A program made the position numbers and the translations under genes. The notes under the pieces are model-generated. The model saw nothing but the letters and a program-made list of their open reading frames with translations, was not told where the DNA came from and searched no databases. A DNA stretch of 12,517 bases from CAZRIE01 sp964600075 (GTDB lineage Bacteria > Bacteroidota > Bacteroidia > Flavobacteriales > Flavobacteriaceae). The DNA lies in assembly GCA_964600075.1 (NCBI GenBank), contig CAZRIE010000123.1:1-12517 (forward strand), written 5' to 3'. Below, one piece after another: positions 1-8,162 of this stretch (the stretch's first letter is position 1; each line of letters starts with the position of its first letter).

Positions 1-26
1 TTTTCATGAAAAATTTGGATTTCCAT

Positions 27-65
27 GGGGTAAAAAATGAATTATTATCTCTTTCTATAAACAGA
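27..65 (+). promoter_or_regulatory. Putative ECF-sigma-dependent promoter ahead of fecR
   Basis: The leader of the FecR gene carries GGGGTAAAA at 27-35, ATCTC at 47-51 and TATAAACAGA at 56-65, with 16 bases between the G run and ATCTC. A second arrangement of the same blocks occurs at 12129-12166 with 15 intervening bases, so the pattern recurs in this window. From memory, G-run plus TCT-type elements occur upstream of FecR/SusC units in Bacteroidota. I therefore infer a promoter read by an ECF sigma factor that would drive fecR-susC-susD. The transcription start is not known. Confidence 0.5.
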
Positions 66-96
66 GGGCCGTTTTCTCGAACCCACAAACGCAAGC

Positions 97-1335
97 ATGA
101 AATACACCCATTTTTCAGAAAAAGATTTTATATCGGATGAATATTTCCAGAAGTGGATCTTGGATTCAGATAGCGAAACTCGAAAATATTGGGAAAATTG
201 GATTTTAGAACATCCTGAAAAGAAAGAAACTGTTGAAAGTGCCGCCCATCTTATTTTACAGACGAATTTCGACCGTACCGATCAGCTTTCGGACGAAGAT
301 TCGGATATCATGTGGCAGAATATCTTGCGAAAAAGAAGCGAATTTAAAGAAAAGAACATTCATAAAACAAGACCGATATCTCGATCAAAAAGAAGATATG
401 TATTAAGGGCTGCAGCGGTTTTTATAGGTATAATCGGTACAGCTTATGGCATGTTCCTTCTCTCTCCCTTTCAAAAAGAACACAGTATTCCGGTGGTGAA
501 AAGCACTCAAATAACTTTAAAACTAGGGGATGGTACAGTTCGAACGCTTGACGAGGCCTCCTCAGAAATAGTAACCAACTCAAACGGGCGGACAGTCGTA
601 AATCATGAGCAAAACAGGTTAATTTACAAAAAAAAGGGCTCGATTCAAACTACTGTCGAATACAATGAATTGGCCGTGCCAAACGGGAAAAAATTTGAAC
701 TGATTCTATCAGATGGGTCCCATGTAATTTTAAATTCAGGATCTAAGCTACGATATCCAGTAGTTTTTTCAGAAGGCACAACAAGGAAGGTTTTTTTAGA
801 TGGCGAAGCCTACTTTTCAGTAGCAAAAGATGAATCGCGTCGATTTACCGTCGAGACCGACAATATGACAACAGAGGTTTACGGAACGATATTCAACGTG
901 TCGAGTTACAGCGATGAAAACAATACTTCTACAGTCTTGGTCGAAGGAAGTGTGGGAGTTTACAAATCGAACCGTGAAGAAAACAGTGAGCCAATAGATA
1001 TAATTCCAGGCCAACGTGCGGTTATAACGCAAGGTACTATTGTAATAGACGAAGTTGATATCAGCAAATACATCGCTTGGACCGAGGGAAAGCTACTCTT
1101 TGCCGATGACCCCTTTGAGATGATTATTAAGGAGTTGGAACGGCATTTTGATGTAAGCATAAACAGCCAAGTCAAAAAATTAAACCAAAAACGGTTTACC
1201 GGAACTTTCACAAATGAAACGATAGATCAAATTTTATTCACCTTTCAAGAGCACACCCCATTTAAATATGAGGTAAACGCAAATACGATAACCATCAGCG
1301 AAAAAGTTGATAAGGGTAGTGCGATTAAAAGTTGA
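97..1335 (+). CDS. FecR family anti-sigma factor
   Basis: This is an inner-membrane anti-sigma factor that would hold an ECF sigma factor inactive and release it when the neighbouring SusC transporter signals ligand binding. The 412-residue length is usual for the Bacteroidota family. An acidic cytoplasmic part (about 1-100) ends in a basic patch (SRSKRR, 95-100), followed by one membrane segment at about 103-123. The periplasmic FecR core spans about 190-290, with YNELAVPNGKKFELILSDGS and FLDGEAYFSV as recognisable pieces. A DUF4974-type C-terminal domain, the part expected to contact the SusC STN domain, lies at about 332-400. The ATG at 97 follows a 31-base leader after the promoter-like motif. 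SusC begins 120 bases downstream, consistent with one operon. The usual companion sigma gene is not beside it: either it lies off the left edge, or it is the distant minus-strand sigma gene at 11455-12090. Confidence 0.95.
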   Translation: MKYTHFSEKDFISDEYFQKWILDSDSETRKYWENWILEHPEKKETVESAAHLILQTNFDRTDQLSDEDSDIMWQNILRKRSEFKEKNIHKTRPISRSKRRYVLRAAAVFIGIIGTAYGMFLLSPFQKEHSIPVVKSTQITLKLGDGTVRTLDEASSEIVTNSNGRTVVNHEQNRLIYKKKGSIQTTVEYNELAVPNGKKFELILSDGSHVILNSGSKLRYPVVFSEGTTRKVFLDGEAYFSVAKDESRRFTVETDNMTTEVYGTIFNVSSYSDENNTSTVLVEGSVGVYKSNREENSEPIDIIPGQRAVITQGTIVIDEVDISKYIAWTEGKLLFADDPFEMIIKELERHFDVSINSQVKKLNQKRFTGTFTNETIDQILFTFQEHTPFKYEVNANTITISEKVDKGSAIKS

Positions 1336-1455
1336 ACCAAGTGACCTAAAGACCAAGATTATTTAGATTCTGTATTAACCCATTAAAAACTACATCTATG
1401 AATTGTAAAAAACCGAGGAACCAATAATCGTTTAAACAACTAAAACCAAAAGAAA

Positions 1456-4400
1456 ATGATAAAAAGACTAACACACGCGATGGCGGAAAGGAAAAATAGC
1501 TTTCCAAAATTTGATTTAAAGGTAAAGTTCACGCTGATTTTTTTCCTAGCGACACTTTTTCAGGTGCACGCAGGATCGGGGTATGCGCAAAAAACCAAAA
1601 TAGACCTAGAAAAGACTGGAGCTACCGTTTTAGAGGTTATCAAGGCGATAGAGTCTAAAACCGAATTCAAATTCTTTTATAGCAAAGAAGAATTGGACTT
1701 AAATCGAAAAGTGGATATCCATGTCAAAAAAGAAGGTATAGAAAAGATCTTAAAAAAACTTTTCCCAAATGGGGAGATGAATTTTAAGATAATTGAAAAA
1801 CAAATTGTACTGACTAGGAGCACGGCCGTAAACGAAGTAAAAAAAGTACCGGAAAAAGTAATTATGGTACAAGATCTTGATGTGAACGGAACAGTGACCG
1901 ATGCCAATGGAGCGCCCCTACCCGGGGCCAGTATTCTTGAAAAAGGAACAGGCAATGGCACTACCTCAGACTTCGATGGTAATTATATCATAACCGTATC
2001 GGGCACTAATGCAGTACTGGTCTTTAGCTATATCGGTTTTACGGCAAAAGAGGTTGCCGTTGGGAGCCTATCTACCATAAACGTAGGCTTAGAGGAAAGC
2101 AGCCAAGCCTTGGACGAAGTAGTAGTGACGGCTCTTGGCATCGAAAGGGATAGAAAAACGCTCGGTTATGCAACCTCGAAGGTAGATTCAGAAGAATTTA
2201 CGGTCAACAGAACTCCTAATTTTATGGATGCTCTTCAAGGCAAAATCGCCGGGGTAAATATTTCGAAACTAGGTTCAGGGCCGCAGGGAAGTAGTAAAAT
2301 CAGAATACGAGGTATATCTTCGTTCGGAAGTAACAACTCGCCCTTGATCGTAGTTAACGGTGTACCTATTAATAACACATCTTTTGGTGTAGATAGTGGT
2401 GTGTCTGAAGTAGGCAGTAACCGTAATTCAGATAGTGGTGACGGCTTGAGTAGTATCAACCCTGATGACGTAGAAGCAATGACCATCTTGAAAGGTGCGG
2501 CGGCCTCTGCTTTGTATGGGGCCCGGGCAAAGGATGGTGTTATTATGATCACCACAAAAACTAGATCTGAAGGTGGGGTCGTCGTAACTTATAATGCCAA
2601 TTACACCAACGGTTCGCCTATAGATAATACTGATTATCAATATGAGTATGGTCAAGGTGAGGGTGGTCAACGACCGAATGCACCCTTCCCGGTGACCGGT
2701 GTATGGAGTTTTGGGGAGCCTATGGGAGGCACCCAAATACTGTTTGATGGCCTAGAGGTACCCTATACGCCTCAGCCGAACAAGGTAAAAGATTACTATA
2801 GAAATAGTTCGACCCTGATGAATACCATTTCCGTGGCTTCTGGTGGCGAAAATGGAGGAATCAGCTTTTCCGCGGCCAATCTGAAGTCGGAGGCCATTCT
2901 ACCAGGTTCCGATTATGTGAGAAGAACCATCAACCTTGGCTTTACCCAAAAACTTAAAAAGTTTACCGTTTCCGGTAATGTGAACTATTCAAACGAGGTA
3001 CGTACGAATCCGCCTAATATTGCGGAGCAGGATTATAGCCCGGTAGTCATCTATACATTGGCCTCCAGTATGCCGTTGCAATTGTTAGAAGAAAATTGCT
3101 GCGACGAGAACGGTGACGAGATACTTTACTCGAGGTTCAGTAACAGAACGAACCCTTATTTTGCATTGAAGCGGTTCGAGAATAACGTGCGTGATCGAAT
3201 ATTCGGGAACATTACCGCCAAATATGACTTTACAGACTGGCTATATGCCCAGGTAAGGGTCGGGCAAGACTGGTATTATCGCGATGTGGATTACAACCTG
3301 CCTACGGGATCTAGACGCCAGTCTTCACCACCTCCAGGTTTTGTTAACGGTCAGTACATTCAGGATCAACGGCGCTTCAGGGAGACCAACGTCGATTTCT
3401 TGATTGCTGCGAACAAGAAGTTCGGCGAGTTTGGTACTATGGTCAATTTTGGGGGCAATCAAATGAATCAAAGTAATTCCATCAATACGATTTTGGGTCA
3501 AAACTTTTATACTCGTGATCTGTATACTATTGGTAATGCCAGCACGGTTAGCCCGAATTATATTTTCAGCAAAAGAAGGGTAAACTCGCTCTATGGATCG
3601 GCTGAACTATCTTACGGAGGGTACCTTTATGTGAACGCTACGGCAAGAAATGATTGGTTCTCCACGCTGTCCGCCGAAAACCTTAGCATCTTGTATCCAT
3701 CGATAACCGGTAGTTTTGTCTTCAGCAATGCGTTCAAAATGCCCGATTGGTTATCATTCGGCAAGGTAAGGGTGGCTTATGCCCAGGCAGGTAGTGATAC
3801 CGATGTACAGCCATATGCCCAACTTCTGCCGTATCAGATCAATCCGCTACAGCTTTCGAACCGACCTGTGGGCGGAATAAATACAAATACAGTTCCCAAT
3901 CCGGATCTAAAACCGATGTTGGTAACAGAAAGGGAAATTGGTCTTGAACTGACCTTGTTCAACAATTTGAGGTTTGAGGCTTCCTATTATAATAAGCTTT
4001 CCGACGATCAGATTCTGCGAGCACAGACTTCCGATGCTTCAGGGTATACGACACGTTTGATCAATGTAGGTGAAAGTAGAAATGAAGGGGTAGAGCTATT
4101 TCTTTCCGTTTCTCCTATTCGAACCGATAATTTTACCTGGAATACTTCGGCTAACGTATCCTATAATACTTCCGAGGTCTTAAGCCTTGGCGAAAGTGTC
4201 GACGACAACTTTATCACGGTCGGAGGCGCCGAGTTCCACGGAGAACTGCGGCAGGTAGTGGGCAAGCCCATGGCACAACTCTACGGATGGGGTTGGCTAA
4301 GGGACGATGCCGGAAGTATCGTTCACGACCCGAACACTGGTTTGCCCCTACGATCGGAGGAACAACTGAATTTCGGATCTGCATTGCCTACTTGGGTAGG

Positions 4401-4911
4401 TGGGTTTACGAATAGTTTTAACTATAAAAACTTAAGCCTAACCTTTTTAATTGACTTTAAATTAGGCCATAAAATGATTTCGGGCACCCATATCAACGCC
4501 TATCGACACGGTCTTGACAAGGCCACTTTGGTCGGTAGGGACGTCGGATTCGTTGTAGGCGAAGGTGTGAACCCTGATGGCGGCGTGAACACGGCACAAG
4601 CGGAAATACAACCGTTCTATCAGGTGATCCGTAGCTATAGGGCTTCCGAACAATCGGTTTTCAATGCTGGATCTTGGCAACTACGCCAACTGTCGCTAGG
4701 ATACGATTTCACCGATCACCTCGAGCAGATCAAATTTATCAAAGGCCTAAAGTTCGATATCATCATGAACAACGTGGCCGTACTCAAGCAATGGGTACCC
4801 CATATTCATCCCGATCAAAACGGGATTTACGGCGACAACTTCACAGGGCTTGAGGCTACTGGCTTGCCGATTACAAGGGATATCGGTTTTAACATTAATA
4901 TGAAATTTTAA
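1456..4911 (+). CDS. SusC/RagA TonB-dependent outer-membrane transporter with STN domain
   Basis: This outer-membrane barrel imports glycan fragments using TonB energy, in complex with the SusD-like protein encoded next. In its 1151 residues I see a hydrophobic export signal at about 24-44 (cleavage probably near GYAQ), an STN signalling domain at about 48-120, and a carboxypeptidase-regulatory-like domain at about 142-213 with the typical GTVTDANGAPLPGASI and SDFDGNY. The SusC signature DEVVVTALGIERDRKTLGYA (220-239) leads into the plug, which has GKIAGVNI and RIRGISS motifs and a LKGAAASALYGARAKDGVIMITTK stretch. The barrel runs to a C-terminal aromatic residue (NMKF). The STN domain marks it as a signalling transporter, which fits the FecR gene upstream. 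ATG 1456 is taken as start; ATG 1480 in the same frame is an alternative that would shorten the signal region. An adjacent cysteine pair (NCCDENGDE) within the barrel part is unusual but has no assigned role. The specific glycan cannot be read from the sequence. Confidence 0.97.
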   Translation: MIKRLTHAMAERKNSFPKFDLKVKFTLIFFLATLFQVHAGSGYAQKTKIDLEKTGATVLEVIKAIESKTEFKFFYSKEELDLNRKVDIHVKKEGIEKILKKLFPNGEMNFKIIEKQIVLTRSTAVNEVKKVPEKVIMVQDLDVNGTVTDANGAPLPGASILEKGTGNGTTSDFDGNYIITVSGTNAVLVFSYIGFTAKEVAVGSLSTINVGLEESSQALDEVVVTALGIERDRKTLGYATSKVDSEEFTVNRTPNFMDALQGKIAGVNISKLGSGPQGSSKIRIRGISSFGSNNSPLIVVNGVPINNTSFGVDSGVSEVGSNRNSDSGDGLSSINPDDVEAMTILKGAAASALYGARAKDGVIMITTKTRSEGGVVVTYNANYTNGSPIDNTDYQYEYGQGEGGQRPNAPFPVTGVWSFGEPMGGTQILFDGLEVPYTPQPNKVKDYYRNSSTLMNTISVASGGENGGISFSAANLKSEAILPGSDYVRRTINLGFTQKLKKFTVSGNVNYSNEVRTNPPNIAEQDYSPVVIYTLASSMPLQLLEENCCDENGDEILYSRFSNRTNPYFALKRFENNVRDRIFGNITAKYDFTDWLYAQVRVGQDWYYRDVDYNLPTGSRRQSSPPPGFVNGQYIQDQRRFRETNVDFLIAANKKFGEFGTMVNFGGNQMNQSNSINTILGQNFYTRDLYTIGNASTVSPNYIFSKRRVNSLYGSAELSYGGYLYVNATARNDWFSTLSAENLSILYPSITGSFVFSNAFKMPDWLSFGKVRVAYAQAGSDTDVQPYAQLLPYQINPLQLSNRPVGGINTNTVPNPDLKPMLVTEREIGLELTLFNNLRFEASYYNKLSDDQILRAQTSDASGYTTRLINVGESRNEGVELFLSVSPIRTDNFTWNTSANVSYNTSEVLSLGESVDDNFITVGGAEFHGELRQVVGKPMAQLYGWGWLRDDAGSIVHDPNTGLPLRSEEQLNFGSALPTWVGGFTNSFNYKNLSLTFLIDFKLGHKMISGTHINAYRHGLDKATLVGRDVGFVVGEGVNPDGGVNTAQAEIQPFYQVIRSYRASEQSVFNAGSWQLRQLSLGYDFTDHLEQIKFIKGLKFDIIMNNVAVLKQWVPHIHPDQNGIYGDNFTGLEATGLPITRDIGFNINMKF

Positions 4912-4921
4912 TATAAAGACT

Positions 4922-6460
4922 ATGAAAAACATGACTAAATATATATTCGGCACTTGTATGGCCTTGGCGTTGCTCATGTCCTGTGATGAAGATTTTGAGG
5001 AAATTAATACCGATCCGGTGCGCTTGACGTCAATTAATCCAACATTTCAATTAAATACTGCTATTATAGGTAGTTCTCCCGGCTATAACAATTTTACCTA
5101 CGAAGAAGAAATTGTTAGGCACATGCACACCCCTTTTCAAGGTGTAGGTTCCGGAGGTAACTTTAACCAAGATAACCGATCCCGAACGCAGCAGAACTGG
5201 CAGAGTGGATATCGTACCACTATAAAAAATCTGGTAGACGGTATTGCTAATGTAGCCCCTGAAGACACCAATGTATTGTCGATGTTGCGTATTTGGCGCG
5301 CACATGAGTTCATCATTTTGACGGATACTTATGGCGAAATTCCTTATTTCGAAGCAGGGAAAGGATTCTTGGAACAGGTTCCGTTTCCGGTCTATGATGC
5401 GCAAGAAGCAATTTACGATGATTTACTCAAGGAACTTGAAGAGGCTTCTGCTGCCCTTAATCCCGCAGGCGATGCCGTAGATCAAGAAATCATGTATGCC
5501 GGTCAGGGCGTGGAAAACAATATCGCGGCCTGGAAAAGACTTGGTTATTCGTTGTTGTTAAGAGCGGCAATGCGCCTTTCGAAAATAAACCCGACCAAGG
5601 CCCAAGAGTTTGCGGCCAAGGCCATAACTGGCGGTGTAATAAACTTGAACAGAGGTAATGCCGCCGTTTGGCACGATGCGAGTTTCCGTAACGGGCTGGG
5701 CACCAACCTAAATGGTGGTCAAGCCCCTTTTTATTATATAGAAAGTGAGTTTATGAATCACTTGCAGGGTGATAACGACCCAAGGCTCGGCAGAATCGCC
5801 GTTCGATATGTAGGTGCAACTTCTGGTGCGGATCAAGTACCGGAAAATGCCAATTATGATCCGGCAGTACAACGAGGTGTACCGATGGGCCATGATAATA
5901 CGACCATTGATGCCATTGCCCAAGCGGAAGGCCTGGCCAGTCTTTTCGATTACAGCCAGTTGGATCGTGAGCGCCTTGGTGGGCCTGAAGCCCCTGCTTT
6001 TTTGGTCACTTATTCGCAGACATTGCTCTTACATGCAGAAGCCGCTTTCAGAGGATGGGTTCCAGGCGATGCCAATGCATTGTACCAGGACGGCATCAGG
6101 GCCCATATGAGGCAATTTGCCGATTGGCCAGGCGATACCACAATCAGTGAACCTGAGATTGAGGCCTTTTTAGCCACCCATGCCTTAACACCAGGTAGCG
6201 AATTGGAAGATATCAATACCCAATATTGGGTATCTTCCTTCTTGAACGGGTTTGAAGGCTGGGCCAACTTTAGAAGGAGCGGGTTCCCTGATATAGCGCC
6301 GAATCCATATCCCGGCAGTGAGCTAAAAACGGAAGAATTTATTCGAAGGTTGACCTATCCCGATTCGGAGCGAACGGTCAACTCGGCCAATCTCGATGCT
6401 GCTATAAGTCGACAAGGCCCCGATATCTTGGATACGAGGGTTTGGTGGGATGCACCATAG
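4922..6460 (+). CDS. SusD/RagB-like surface glycan-binding lipoprotein
   Basis: The protein is predicted to be a surface lipoprotein that caps the SusC barrel and captures glycan. It starts with a lipoprotein signal ending in LLMS-C (Cys21). The acidic residues right after that cysteine (DEDFEE) resemble the surface-export signal of Bacteroidota lipoproteins. INTDPVRLTSINPTFQL, the helical HEFIILTDTYGEIPYFEA segment and the C-terminal SSFLNGFEGWANFRRSGFP are typical of the SusD_2-type branch (SusD/RagB nutrient-binding lipoproteins). The 512-residue length is normal. The gene begins 10 bases after the susC stop, so the two are co-transcribed. An intrinsic terminator lies just after its stop codon and closes the fecR-susC-susD block, or attenuates it. 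Confidence 0.95.
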   Translation: MKNMTKYIFGTCMALALLMSCDEDFEEINTDPVRLTSINPTFQLNTAIIGSSPGYNNFTYEEEIVRHMHTPFQGVGSGGNFNQDNRSRTQQNWQSGYRTTIKNLVDGIANVAPEDTNVLSMLRIWRAHEFIILTDTYGEIPYFEAGKGFLEQVPFPVYDAQEAIYDDLLKELEEASAALNPAGDAVDQEIMYAGQGVENNIAAWKRLGYSLLLRAAMRLSKINPTKAQEFAAKAITGGVINLNRGNAAVWHDASFRNGLGTNLNGGQAPFYYIESEFMNHLQGDNDPRLGRIAVRYVGATSGADQVPENANYDPAVQRGVPMGHDNTTIDAIAQAEGLASLFDYSQLDRERLGGPEAPAFLVTYSQTLLLHAEAAFRGWVPGDANALYQDGIRAHMRQFADWPGDTTISEPEIEAFLATHALTPGSELEDINTQYWVSSFLNGFEGWANFRRSGFPDIAPNPYPGSELKTEEFIRRLTYPDSERTVNSANLDAAISRQGPDILDTRVWWDAP

Positions 6461-6467
6461 AGAAATT

Positions 6468-6504
6468 AAAAAAACCTGTGGAGCCAGCTCCACAGGTTTT
6501 TTTT
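6468..6504 (+). terminator. Intrinsic terminator after susD-like gene
   Basis: A perfect 10-bp stem, CCTGTGGAGC (6475-6484) and GCTCCACAGG (6487-6496), is flanked by a seven-A run at 6468-6474 and an eight-T run at 6497-6504. The two innermost pairs probably open to give a workable loop. The A and T runs extend the stem and make it potentially active in both directions. It starts 8 bases after the susD stop codon. In PULs such a hairpin commonly keeps susC/susD transcript levels above those of the enzyme genes. Confidence 0.9.
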
Positions 6505-6556
6505 GATTAAGATCAATTTAGACTATCATCAACAGTTTAGGTAGCGATAAGCTCGT

Positions 6557-6587
6557 TTTGTATCATTTAAAATAGAAAATAAATTTA
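6557..6587 (+). promoter_or_regulatory. Candidate housekeeping promoter for the sulfatase genes
   Basis: TTTG at 6557-6560 is followed after 19 bases by TAAATTTA at 6580-6587. This matches the Bacteroidota -33/-7 consensus (TTTG, about 19-21 bases, TAnnTTTG) at all but the last position. It lies between the terminator and the first sulfatase start (6604). That leaves a leader of only about ten bases, which is short and lowers confidence. AT-rich DNA can produce such matches by chance. Confidence 0.4.
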
Positions 6588-6603
6588 TGTAAATAAAACA
6601 CCT

Positions 6604-8097
6604 ATGAAAATCAACTACCTCCGATTACTTGTGTTGATTCTTCTAGGGTCAAATCTATACGCACAAGAATCCAAACCCAACATACTACTAATTTCAGCGG
6701 ACGAAATGGTTCCTATGCTTTTGGGTGCTTACGGTCATCCCGTGGTAAAAACGCCCCATCTGGATCGGTTGGCACAACAGGGGGTGCGATTTGATGCCGC
6801 CTATGCCAATAATCCACTTTGTGCACCGGCAAGGGCGGTGATGCTTACCGGAATGTATTCATCGAACATTCGGGTATACGACAACGCTGCACCATTGGCC
6901 TCGGATATCCCTACCATTAATCACTATCTGGTCAATCATGGTTACGAGACCGTACTAAGTGGAAAGGTACACTTTGTAGGGCCGGACCAACGACACGGAT
7001 TTCAAAAACGGTTCATACAAAGCAACTACCCGGCCGACTATCGTTGGGTAAAATCGAGGGAGGAAAAGATTCCGAGGGACCATTATAAAAACTACATCGC
7101 CAGCGGAGTGAAAATTGGCAAAACAAACCGAAGTTCAGAACTAGATGAGCTTGCGCATGGCAAGGCTATCGAGTACATACATGAGAAAGATGGAAAGCAA
7201 CCGTTCTTCCTGTTTGTTTCCTATAATTTCCCTCATGAGCCGTTCTTGCCCCCACAAAAGTATTGGGATATGTACAAGGATGCAGAGATTCAATTGCCCG
7301 AGTTTCCCGAAAATTGGGAAGACAAACTTAGCATTATGGACAAATGGCTGAGGCGTCATTCAGGTACCGATGTGGTGGACGTAACAGATCCCGAAAGTAT
7401 CAGGGAAGTGAGGCGTGCCTATTACGCGCTGTATACCTATATCGATGACAAAGTAGGCGAGTTATTGTCCGCTTTGAAGGATAAGGGGCTAGACAAGAAC
7501 ACCATCGTTGTCTTTACCAGCGATCATGGCGACATGATTGGGGAAAAAGGGATGGTGCAAAAGCGTAGTTTTAACGAATGGTCCGCCCGCGTGCCGCTTA
7601 TTGTTAAGTATCCTGACAATAAGTTTGCAGGTACGCAACAAGCTACCCCCGTGTCGTTGGTAGATATCATGCCCACCATGTTGGATTGGACGGGTATTCC
7701 GAATGACCAGCGACTTCAACATGATGGTTCTAGCTTGGTTCCGCTTATGAACGGTACACCCGACGATAGCAGATTCGCTCTAATCGAGAATCATTCGGAA
7801 GGCGTTTATACTACCTGTTTTAGTGTGGTAAAAAGCGGATATAAATACAATTGGTTTACAGGGTACGGGTCACAATTGATCAACTTAAAGGCCGACCCTG
7901 GCGAGTGGAACAATTTAAGCGGTCAGCGGGAATATGCAGGGTTGGAAAATGAGTTAAGACAGCTCATTTTGAATCGTTTTGACCCTCTTCAATTGGAAAA
8001 GGACGTGCGATTTAGCTTAAGTAGTAGAATGATGATCCAACCTGTATTGGAGAAACAAAGCATCGATTGGGAATTTAAGCCTGGTAAAGAAAACTGA
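6604..8097 (+). CDS. S1 family sulfatase, choline-sulfatase-like (S1_4 type)
   Basis: This formylglycine-dependent sulfatase hydrolyses a sulfate ester; it is probably periplasmic because it has a Sec signal (1-20, ...NLYAQ) with no lipobox cysteine. The maturation motif C-A-P-A-R places the modified cysteine at Cys73, with Arg77 in the motif. Other active-site landmarks are Asp33/Glu34 (SADEM), Lys121 and His123 (SGKVHF), Asp307/His308 (SDHGD) and Lys320. The stretch NNPLCAPARAVMLTG, RVYDNAA, SDIPT, LSGKVHFVGPDQRHGF and YPADYRW, plus RRAYYALYTYIDDKVGELLSAL, closely resembles BetC choline sulfatases as I remember them. The C-terminal part (DVRFSLSSR...DWEFKP) matches the start of the choline-sulfatase C-terminal tail but then stops. 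Glu34 sits where many sulfatases have Asp or Gln. Inside a PUL the substrate may be a sulfated sugar rather than choline sulfate. It heads the sulfatase group, 65 bases ahead of the next gene. Confidence 0.94.
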   Translation: MKINYLRLLVLILLGSNLYAQESKPNILLISADEMVPMLLGAYGHPVVKTPHLDRLAQQGVRFDAAYANNPLCAPARAVMLTGMYSSNIRVYDNAAPLASDIPTINHYLVNHGYETVLSGKVHFVGPDQRHGFQKRFIQSNYPADYRWVKSREEKIPRDHYKNYIASGVKIGKTNRSSELDELAHGKAIEYIHEKDGKQPFFLFVSYNFPHEPFLPPQKYWDMYKDAEIQLPEFPENWEDKLSIMDKWLRRHSGTDVVDVTDPESIREVRRAYYALYTYIDDKVGELLSALKDKGLDKNTIVVFTSDHGDMIGEKGMVQKRSFNEWSARVPLIVKYPDNKFAGTQQATPVSLVDIMPTMLDWTGIPNDQRLQHDGSSLVPLMNGTPDDSRFALIENHSEGVYTTCFSVVKSGYKYNWFTGYGSQLINLKADPGEWNNLSGQREYAGLENELRQLILNRFDPLQLEKDVRFSLSSRMMIQPVLEKQSIDWEFKPGKEN

Positions 8098-8162
8098 TCA
8101 TATGAAAACAGTTATAAATCCTATGAGCTATTTAATAACTCGGGGCTATTAAAATATTGATC

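Noticed and set aside
1428..1435. GTTTAAAC palindrome ahead of susC
   Set aside because: An eight-base AT-rich palindrome is expected by chance; there is no second copy or spacing pattern to support an operator.
8102..8152. Sixteen-codon ATG frame (begins MKTVINPM) between the first two sulfatases
   Set aside because: Too short, no ribosome-binding site and no conserved feature; the AT-rich spacer makes such frames common.
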